Assembly (NCBI GenBank): GCA_946406115.1
Contig: OX291548.1
Span: 7,552,373 to 7,616,372 of the forward strand
Direction: 5' to 3'
DNA length: 64,000 nucleotides
Origin: Apoda limacodes
Taxonomy: Eukaryota > Arthropoda > Insecta > Lepidoptera > Limacodidae
Below are positions 56,276 through 64,000 of the stretch, piece after piece. A program made the translations under genes and the position numbers. The first letter of the stretch is position 1; the number at the start of each line of letters is the position of its first letter. Below the pieces are notes generated by a model. That model saw only the letters and a list, made by a program, of their open reading frames with translations. It had not been told where the DNA came from and searched no databases.

Positions 56276-58182
56276 AACGAATAATATTGAAGATATTTTT
56301 ATTAATTGCCTTATTTACCTTTGTTGATAGAAAGGTGTAAAAAATTAACATCGTTTTTTATCTTAAATTTATTTTTGAAAATAGAACTAAAACCGTTCTT
56401 CTTTTGGTCTGGCGTTCCTTGGCGATCATTGGATGTATGCGTGAATACCTTTGTCAACAAGAATAAACAAAAAATAATTTCTATAGCCGCAAAATCTCTG
56501 AAATTTTTATTGTAATACAAATTAAGGTAAAGATAAGCGTGATCGTTTATTTAAGAATATCACCGAGTGGAAATAGAGATCTTAATAATTTACAAATACA
56601 AAAAACACGGATCAAGTGTTTATATATATATTCATCTTGGGACTAAAACCCATTTAATACTCGATTCTATAGCATCCCCCGATGTCTCTCGGGAGGCTAA
56701 ACAACTCGTATTATATATTAGTAGTATTATATATATATGTAATGGGTTATTGTAGTCCCTTGGTTAACAATATACTATAATGTTGTAGAAAAACTGAATG
56801 TTATGTGATTTTTGCCTTTTCCACTGGTCTATATCAATAAAGAAACGTTCAAGATTTTGGGTTAACATTTAAGCTTACACAAGAATTTTTGAATTCCATA
56901 GAATCTCGCAAGGGTTTCAGTGCAATTGACAATACAAGTAATGACACAAAGTTTGAATACGATATATTTACGGTTGGAACGCTCTCGCCTACAAAGGTGG
57001 CTAACGAGGCACTCGGAGAAAAACGCCCGCGTCAAATTATAAAAGTTTCGCAGTGAAAATAAAACTGAACGCCTTAAGAGGGAAACACTCAGGATGCGGG
57101 CTTGCTTAAGACAGCTACAGTAGAGTTTAAATAAACTGTGATTTACTGGGGAGAAACAGTGTTTTAACGTTGCAAAAAGGTGGAAGAATATTTAATAAAA
57201 TATTAGCTAATAAACTCTTTAATTAAAAATTGTAAGTGATTGCATAAGTATTAGTAGTGGTTCCTAGAAGTGGTAGTAAAATAACTTTTCACGAAATTTC
57301 GAGAAATGGGCCATTTTGGTGACAAAGCCAGATATCTATATAGGTTTTTTTTTCTGTACTGACTATGCAGTTGGCTGATGCAGCCATTACTGCTCCATCG
57401 AACTACTGACCTAATGGCTGTAGGAAGAAGAGATCACAACAAATTAGCAATCATTTGCTTTTGACCAAGGTAAAGGCAAAACGATGCATTTACTTTACTT
57501 TCGTGTTATGTTTTTTTATAGAATGACATAGGAAAGTGATGACCTTAAAAGACTATAGTGTCAGAAAATAGGTAATGAACTATATGTATTATATCTTGTA
57601 AGTAGTACATCAGAATAACTAAACAAGGTGTCCATATTTAATCTGCACGCTGCAGTCAGTTTAATGTTCACGGAGTGCATGCATAACTCAAAACGTGTCT
57701 AGAACTTGGCTGTGAGTTCCACGGCGCATAGTAGCAGCACATGGGTGACGCGCTAGCGATCAATTGCGCAAAAACGTTTTAATAAGGGCTTATTCATTAC
57801 ACAGTGGGTTCAAATGAAGCCCTAATGCCCTTGAACTCTTTATAGCCCTGTCTTGGCTTGTCTGTACGTCTGTTTGTTGTTTATTTTGTTTTATAATAAT
57901 ATTTGGGTTTTCTACTAACAAGACCCTTTCTCTCAGAAAATGAATCCCATATTTTCAATCTGCTTAGTTCTAGATTCTTAACAACAAAAGTATTGTTACT
58001 AATTGACTTAACAAAATCTATTTCGATTTTCCCATTGGCGTATCTGAACAGACACAAAAAATATCTCCATACACAGAAAGTATAAATTCAATTTTAAATT
58101 TAATAATTAATTGATTTTTTATTAATGAATTGTTTGCGTAACTAGTAATTATATAATAAAAGAGTACGAAATTCCCAAATTT
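56276..58182. other. AT-rich, no gene seen
   Basis: GC-richer patches at 56975-57120 and 57670-57770 are unrecognised. Confidence 0.45.
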
Positions 58183-58228
58183 GTTATATATTGAAATGCA
58201 AAAGTTTTTTTGCATTTCAATATATAAC
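58183..58228. repeat. Perfect 21-bp hairpin, 4-nt loop
   Basis: Bases 58183-58203 (GTTATATATTGAAATGCAAA plus A) are the exact reverse complement of 58208-58228; the loop is GTTT. It could be the tip of a foldback element or a small-RNA-like hairpin; pairing beyond 21 bp is weak. Confidence 0.85.
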
Positions 58229-58314
58229 CAAATAAACGAACAGCTGTAAGATTCCATTTGTATATAAACAAAAAGTATTCCCAATATTTGTGGAATTTTT
58301 GCCTGGCTCAATCG

Positions 58315-58385
58315 CGAGTTGCCCCAAGGGGCCGATATATTGGGGCCAACGAGAGCCGCCGTTGGCCGACGGCCTTTTTTACACT
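58315..58385. other. GC-rich patch with GTTGGCC/GGCCAAC inverted motifs
   Basis: GGGGCCAACGAGAGCCGCC is followed by GTTGGCCGACGGCC and a T run. A stem of GGCCAAC with GTTGGCC is possible. A rho-independent-like look is coincidental in a eukaryote. Confidence 0.35.
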
Positions 58386-59424
58386 ACCCTCACAATTTAC
58401 CTGCAATCCACGTATTTAATTTAGCTACCTATATAAATTTATGGACGAAATGCATCGCGTCTCTTGAGCTTTGGAGCTTTTTGTGCGAATATCGAGTGCA
58501 GTGATGTATCAAATAGGGAAGTGGAGTTGTGATTTTATGGTTGAAAGTTTTTTTTTACGGATCTGCTTTTGCATCGACTTATCACAGTAAACATAAAAAC
58601 ACCAAATTAAATCAATAGTTTTTCGTTTAACTTCGCATAAAAAACTGGACAAGTGCGAGTTTGACTGGCGCAACGAGAGTAAAATCACAACATACTCACT
58701 ACGTCATCAATTCCTGTTTGCAGTGACTTGTTACTAGTGGCATAGAAAATTAACTATTACTGCGTACTAGCGACTGGATGTCGGGTTAGGTACTTCGGGT
58801 AGGTTAGCACTGCTGCGTAAAAATTTCTTTATTTCTCAAAAAGCATTAGACACATTTCAAAACTTATTTTAATTTTACTTGTAAAATTATTTCAGATTTA
58901 TATTATTAACTATTACTATAACAAATAGAACGGTCGTTTTTTGCACATTTTTGGTCATATCCAAAACTCAGTCACATAATATTATAAAAAAAACTTGTTC
59001 CGGTATATGAGAAAAACGGCTCGGTACTTATATTACATGTTAATTTTTTTATTAGTTACAGAAACTCAAATAATAATGTAGAATAAAAGGGTATACTACG
59101 TACTTAATCAACATTTAATATTAACTTGACTAATTGAGCGAAACCTTTCTGTCTTAAACTACTAATAAGTCCCTGACCTACATATCCCACGATATGTGTT
59201 AATACATAAATCTTATCTTTAATTAACTTTTGTGTTTCTGCCAAAAAACTGTACATTCGATGTAACAAATATTTCCTTATATTCCTTACATTAAGTGTTT
59301 TTTTGTTGTGCCAAGTAATTTCGAAAATCATTCTAATTAAGCGTTTTTAGACAAGTAATTTAATATCGAGAGGAAATTATGGAATATATTGGCTGAAGTT
59401 CTATGATATTCAGAGAATTTGAAC
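58386..59424. other. AT-rich, no feature seen
   Basis: Nothing was identified. Confidence 0.5.
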
Positions 59425-59740
59425 TTTACCTTACCAGCCTCTTGACGTCCCCACTCATACCCTCCCCGAGAGCGATCTAGCTCATAGTCCACATGCGGGC
59501 CCAGTGCGGATCTAGCCCATAGTCCACATGCGGGCCCAGTGCGGATTTGCACTTTATAAAGCTTCGTCTATTTTTTGACGCATGTTTCCTTACGATGTTT
59601 TCCTTCACTGAAAAGCCAGTGGTGTAAATAATCAATGTACTTGAGAAATTAAGAAAGGCTCTTTGGCAGACGCTGGGCTTGAACCTTTGACTATCAAGAC
59701 GCAAGGTGAAATCGAAACACCTAGGCTACTACCGACTTTT
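59425..59740 (-). mobile_element. tRNA-derived SINE, minus strand
   Basis: On the minus strand, a tRNA-like head (CGGTAGTAGCCTAGGTG) leads to a B box GGTTCAAGCCC (59675-59685). The body has TTATTTACACCACTGGCTTT, CAGTGAAGGAAAACATCGTA and AGGAAAC, a signature I know from widespread lepidopteran SINEs. The downstream part holds a 35-bp tandem duplication. Head and tail limits are approximate. Confidence 0.75.
59474..59543. repeat. 35-bp tandem duplication inside the SINE
   Basis: Two copies (59474-59508, 59509-59543) begin GATCTAGCYCATAGTCC and end GCGGGCCCAGTGCG, with one difference. Confidence 0.9.
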
Positions 59741-60028
59741 ATACATATATAAATATACAGCAGAAGTAGAACATACTTTAATACTCTTTCTTTTGTTAAA
59801 TATATATACCTACATATTTATTTTCATCTAGATATTTAGTAAATAATTTTTAACAACTCTTCCGTCCTTCTATAATCTAGGTTACTCAGAAACCGATCCA
59901 GCACACTTCTACGGACATATCTAGTCAAATGTTTAATTTCAACAACAAGATATTTAACTTAATTTAATTTTTTTTTTAGATTTAATGTTAATAAATTCGA
60001 GTCAAGCGACTTGTCATAATTCTCATTC

Positions 60029-60275
60029 TTATTTAGCTCCTTTCGTACATGATTTATCTTGAAATAATATAACGGTCTCATCAGCAAATGCAATCACATT
60101 TGAAATTTGAATGTTACATAAGTTATTCACACCGATTGTAAAGTGAGTAAGTTCAATCACTGATCCCTGGGGAACTCCGAAGTTAACTTTTTGTTTGGTA
60201 CTAAAAAAGTCACCTAGTTTGATAGTTTCAATATCAGGCATCAGGCGAAAACTACTCAACCTTGTTTAATAAAAT
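60029..60275 (-). pseudogene. LINE reverse transcriptase fragment, catalytic Asp lost
   Basis: The minus-strand frame reads ...IKLGDFFSTKQKVNFGVPQG, then TIGVNNLCNIQISN and VIAFADETVILFQDKS. GVPQGS is RT motif B and FADE stands where FADD (motif C) is expected, so the second catalytic aspartate is replaced by glutamate. The block between motif B and the NNLC segment is also corrupted. About 80 residues remain; there is no endonuclease, and sequence upstream of about 60275 is a separate SINE. Jockey/R1-type LINEs share this spacing. Inactive debris. Confidence 0.75.
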
Positions 60276-60284
60276 TTATAAGGA

Positions 60285-60500
60285 CACGTTTGCAGTTCCT
60301 TGGCCCAGGGTAATTAGCTGCCTGGTGAACTGCCCCTCGTGGGTTCGATTCCCGCAGAGGACAAACATTTATGTTATGAACATTGTGTTTGTCTTGAGTG
60401 TGGGTGATTTATATATCTATGTAGATATTCACAAAACAAGTTTATGTACCTATGTATGTATTTATATTCATAGTTTGGGACCATGCCGCTGTGTGTAATG
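60285..60500 (+). mobile_element. tRNA-derived SINE, plus strand
   Basis: The T-arm-like GTGGGTTCGATTCCCGC (60339-60355) contains a perfect pol III B box and a 5-bp stem. It is followed by AGAGGACAAACATTTATG, TTGAGTGTGGGTGATTTATA, TATGTATGTATTTATATTCA and TTTGGGACCATGCCGCTGTG, the body and tail of a common lepidopteran SINE. Acceptor and D-arm pairing are absent, so this is not a tRNA gene. Confidence 0.75.
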
Positions 60501-62279
60501 TTCAATTATTATTTCTATTTCAAAATATTAAGGAAACATATTTGAACATGATCAATAAGATCTATATTAAACATAGCGTGTTGTATACCAGTAGTAATAT
60601 CTCAGAACGTGAGGTTCGGTGGTTATATGCCACGTGAATTGTCACATGTTAGTATAATTCACAAATATGTCGATACTAATTATAGACGGTATGTTAAATA
60701 CAATGGCGTTACACTCCCCTTTAACAATGTCAAGATATTTGTGTTTAATTCCGTACACATTAATGAAATGAACATCGTTGTTCGTACCGACCTAACTCAA
60801 TTTATATAATGAATGCCATACATTACATCGTTTCTGTTAACAATTCACTATAAGCTTTCTCACTTGCAAAGTTTGTCTTCGTGAAATTCTACAATGTCAA
60901 CAATCGAATGAAAATGTGAGAGAGTACGTTCCACTCGAGGCTCAGACGTCGAGAAGAGAGGACGTCTCATATCTATTTTATTAATAAATATGTTAATGAC
61001 GTAGGTAAGTGGCGTCGTACTTGCATTATTCATCGGGAATGGTTGCTTCGTTGACACAGCTACGGATAGCCTCCATGCAAATTCAATCCGGTGAGATGCG
61101 AACGGAATTATCATAATTGTAAGGTTTTTGTTTCTATACCTGCGCTTGGGGGGAGTTTAATCCGAAGTTTGCCAACACTTTTAGTTTTGTGTAACGTCGT
61201 CATCGCATAGCGATTTGCAATTCAGATGTTAGGAAAAGGCGGACGGGCGGTATCCGTAGCGCCTTCAACTTCTGCTGCGAGCGGATTGTTTGAAAAATAT
61301 ACAGGCTCTGCTGGAAAGATGTCTTTTCAGTCGCTACTTTTTAACGTTATAGCGAATTGAATAATGTTATTAATGCTCGAGAAACTTTTGCTTCTGTTCC
61401 TTTGTGATACTGATTTCTTCTGAATTTTTATTGTTGTTTTCCTCTGTATTTTTTAAATTTCGATTTGTCTGTTGTTGGTTTTATGTCTTTAAAAAAAAGC
61501 AGGGAGATTTGAAGCTCATGTCTTTATATTTATTACATCATTTCATGTTCGCTGTAATTTAAAAAACTGTCAGGAGGTCATCTTAGCCTAAATATTCAAA
61601 TAATAGATAATTAAAATACTTCTTCACCAACTGCTGATTTAATTGCTTTCATCCCTCATTTTATTTCGATCGCAGTTAATTCTTTGTTAAATGTCTTATT
61701 TACATTCTGTTAAGTAGAAGGTGCAGGTAATAAGTGCAAGTGATTACATTAACTTATATCATTACGCTGATACTTGCAGTTTCTTACTCATCGTGCCCCT
61801 GTCCGTTTATTCGTTAATTTTATTCTTTATATTACACTTACACTTGTCTTTTGCAGTTGCAATATATAAAGTGTTGAAGAGCCTGTAGTGGTCCCAAGCC
61901 TTTTATAAAGAATTGTAATAATCTGGACCCCACGACACGGTGTTGACATGCTAATTTAAGTTTTAAGAGAGCAGGTGAATTAAAGATAGAATTTATCAAT
62001 AATAAATATAAATTTGATTAATCACCTTCGTAATTCATACCGATCGGATACTCCTAATAAATGGATAGAAAGGAGATCAATGAAGTATGAAGTAAGTGAG
62101 GGGCCCGGATGTCCTCACCGGGGTTCGATTAATATGGTTGTACCTACGTCATAAGGCGTAAATCGCAGTGGGATCCTAAAATCATCAACACAAAGAAAAA
62201 TAATTACTCGTTAAATACGACCGATTCGTAAAGTAGCAGATAACCAGGAGGTTAAAATATATGGAGAATATCGAACGAT
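60501..62279. other. Mostly AT-rich, no gene seen
   Basis: GC-richer patches at 60925-61115 and 61140-61310 have no recognised content. Confidence 0.4.
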
Positions 62280-62627
62280 TATTTTCAGTTAATTGTTATA
62301 AATATCGTAGGGTGCGAGAGGGATAGTAGAGTAGGCTCCGCGCCGCTTACGACGAGCCTTCAATGTGTAAATTAATCGAAGCTGTATAATCGAGTCACAA
62401 AGAAGAGGAGAAACTAGTTCGGCAGGTAAAGAGTTTAGTAGAATCGGTTTACGATCTCGATATGATGTCCGATTATTACTATAAAGTAACTGGCCACTAA
62501 AATGCGAAGCACGTGGGTACACGTGGAAGTAAAATAAAGAAGAAATTAACTGGCGCCACAATCCCTAGACACGCCACGCGTTCAGGCCGCGTCTATCGGG
62601 GGGGAGGGGAGAACGGTTATAAGCGAT
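62280..62627 (+). promoter_or_regulatory. CpG-richer upstream region of candidate promoter
   Basis: CpG content climbs toward 62600 (CGCGCCGCTTACGACGAGCC, CACGCCACGCGTTCAGGCCG). A GGGGGGGAGGGGAG run (62598-62610) and TTATAAG (62617-62623) immediately precede the putative start. A 90-codon minus-strand frame (62289-62561) is open but unrecognised. Confidence 0.4.
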
Positions 62628-62634
62628 AGGCGTC

Positions 62635-62778
62635 AGTTGCGGCACCCTTTTTCACTGTCGTCGTGTCGAGAGGCTGGCCGTGCTCGAGATTTCTGAGGAA
62701 GCGGGAAGGACAGGACACACAAAGATTTGAAGAAATTTAATACCGGCGCCGTGCACGTTTCGCCTACATCAAATATCA
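62635..62778 (+). other. Candidate non-coding first exon
   Basis: From the initiator-like TCAGTT (62633-62638, A+1 at 62635) to 62778 there is no ATG on the plus strand, although chance would give about two. It ends ATCA|GTAAGTG, a full consensus 5' splice site with GT at 62779-62780. The content is CpG-rich (CACTGTCGTCGTGTCGAG, ACCGGCGCCGTGCACG). TATA at 62618 is only 17 bp before this initiator; a second initiator-like TTCACTG (A at 62654) is 36 bp from it. Start is therefore uncertain to about 20 bp. The gene is unknown because its coding exons lie outside the window. Confidence 0.45.
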
Positions 62779-63250
62779 GTAAGTGTCTTTTGTGAGAACT
62801 GAGGCTAGCAATGTCAACATATTATTGATGGGTTTGTACTATGGGGCTTTGTGAGGGACTTCCTTTATACGATGGCGTAAGGACTGTGTAAGGGACCGTG
62901 TAAGATGCCACCTTGGTTAAAGTGAAGGGTTGGTTGGGGAAAATTGAAAGTGGTTGACTTTATGGTTGGGATTTAGTCCGGGATTCTAGTTGTAAATTTG
63001 GAGTAGAGAAGGAAAAACCCTTGCTTATTAAAAATGCAGGGGGTAGTTTGTTGACATTGTTGGCTATGTACTCTCTAAGGAAAAGAGATTGCCGATTTCT
63101 GCAGAAAATTTAGTGGAGAAAAGGGTTCCTGCCGGGATCGGCGTCTTTTAACATGATGTTGTAAATTTTGTGATACTTTGTGGGAAGAAACCCCGTAATT
63201 AGGCTCTGATCTGATTAGTTAAGAAATCGTTTAAGATTAGGGTTAAGGTC
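62779..63250. other. Putative intron sequence, no other feature
   Basis: G-rich on the plus strand compared with flanks. No second exon with a matching acceptor could be identified before the tandem array. Confidence 0.35.
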
Positions 63251-63976
63251 AGGCAACCCTTGTGTAAATCCTGTCCTGTGTATATGTATATCTTATTGAT
63301 GAAAGCCCTACGCAAGTCCTGAGCATCGACTTCGCGCTTTGATCGGATTCGAGGTGACGGGGCATGCTTACATGACTTGGCAGGCAACCCTTGTGTAAAT
63401 CCTGTCCTGTGTATATGTATATCTTATTGATGAAAGCCCTACACAAGTCCTGAGCATCGACTTCGCGCTTTGATCGGATTCGAGGTGACGGGGCATGCTC
63501 ACATGACTTGGCAGGCAACCCTTGTGTAAATCCTGTCCTGTGTATATGTATATCTTATTGATGAAAGCCCTACGCAAGTCCTGAGCATCGACTTCGCGCT
63601 TTGATCGAATTCGAGGTGACGGGGCATGCTCACATGACTTGGCAGGCAACCCTTGTGTAAATCCTGTCCTGTGTATATGTATATCTTATTGATGAAAGCC
63701 CTACGCAAGTCCTGAGCATCGACTTCGCGCTTTGATCGGATTCGAGGTGACGGGGCATGCTCACATGACTTGGCAGGCAACCCTTGTGTAAATCCTGTCC
63801 TGTGTATATGTATATCTTATTGATGAAAGCCCTACGCAAGTCCTGAGCAGCGACTTCGCGGATTGATCGGATTCGAGGTGACGGGGCATGCTTACATGAC
63901 TTGGCAGGCAAGCCCTTGAGTAAATTCTGTCCTGTGTATATGTATCTTCATTGATGAAAATCCTACACGCTTTTGT
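63251..63976 (+). repeat. 131-bp satellite array, five full units and a partial sixth
   Basis: Units start at 63251, 63382, 63513, 63644 and 63775, each AGGCAACCCTTGTGTAAATC and ending TGACTTGGC. The first five differ by only a few substitutions. A diverged sixth copy starts at 63906, shares the first ~75 bp and loses similarity by 63976. Because 131 is not a multiple of three, the reading frame rotates from unit to unit; the open frames through the array are artefacts. Confidence 0.95.
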
Positions 63977-64000
63977 AGATGCTCATTAGAATGGTACAGT

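Noticed and set aside
58315..58385. Hairpin followed by T run like a bacterial terminator
   Set aside because: Eukaryotic context and no transcript unit beside it; a coincidence of a GC patch and T run.
60300..60365. tRNA gene
   Set aside because: B box and T-arm are present but acceptor and D arms do not pair; the SINE body follows directly.
63225..63248. Telomere-like TTAGGGTTAAGG
   Set aside because: A single occurrence, not a TTAGG array.
63199..63911. Overlapping 62-93 codon minus-strand frames with repeated MPAKSC segments
   Set aside because: The 131-bp unit shifts the frame each turn; all frames are by-products of the tandem array, not a repeat protein.
63251..63976. CRISPR-like array
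   Set aside because: Units are contiguous with no variable spacers, and the genome is eukaryotic.

Overview
This is an AT-rich eukaryotic window that looks like insect DNA, most probably from a moth or butterfly. The attribution rests on dispersed repeats that I recognise from lepidopteran genomes: the AGGGTTCCGTACCC family, tRNA-derived SINEs with tails typical of the group, and repeats carrying GTTTGTTTGT...GATGAAATTTGG. The match is from memory, not from a search. I found no intact protein-coding gene, no complete tRNA or rRNA gene, no CRISPR array and nothing of prokaryotic character. The open frames present are short and most can be explained as chance, microsatellite or transposon debris.

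Layout. 1-6.2 kb: a GC-richer repeat-like block (107-620), a pair of direct repeats 2.3 kb apart (1254, 3547), several dispersed repeats, and a perfect 77-bp-arm palindrome (5974-6146). 6.2-17 kb: mostly AT-rich sequence broken by CpG-richer islands, a degraded AGGGTTCCG element (12388) and a 32-bp minisatellite (15869). 17.1-19.8 kb: a nested mobile-element cluster, in which a 5'-truncated LINE on the minus strand lies between oppositely oriented AGGGTTCCG copies and beside a segment resembling the 5S rRNA internal promoter. 20-29 kb: a MITE-like element (21650), a SINE ending in (AT)30, and two LINE remnants (28380-29125). 29.6-36 kb: a MITE with 29-bp inverted termini (29977-30354), a GC-richer island, a small hairpin element with a tRNA-like core, a LINE remnant, and a hAT-type MITE with an intact 8-bp target-site duplication (35443-35786). 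36-54 kb: sparse repeats, CpG-rich patches, a possible TATA/Inr promoter (47141-47172), a tandemly duplicated LINE tail followed by a MITE related to the 6-kb palindrome (49035-49521), and reverse-transcriptase debris (53080-53395). 58-60.5 kb: a perfect hairpin, a minus-strand SINE with an internal 35-bp duplication, another reverse-transcriptase fragment and another SINE.

The best evidence for a host gene is at the right end. A CpG-rich stretch (62550-62778) has TATA-like and initiator-like motifs and an ATG-free segment ending exactly at a consensus 5' splice site, as expected for a non-coding first exon on the plus strand. It is followed, inside what would be intron 1, by five near-identical 131-bp tandem units plus a partial sixth (63251-63976). 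If this is right, the rest of the window is upstream intergenic or intronic DNA. I see no convincing new multi-gene system; the points of interest are structural (palindromes, nested elements, a 5S-like SINE, satellite expansion).
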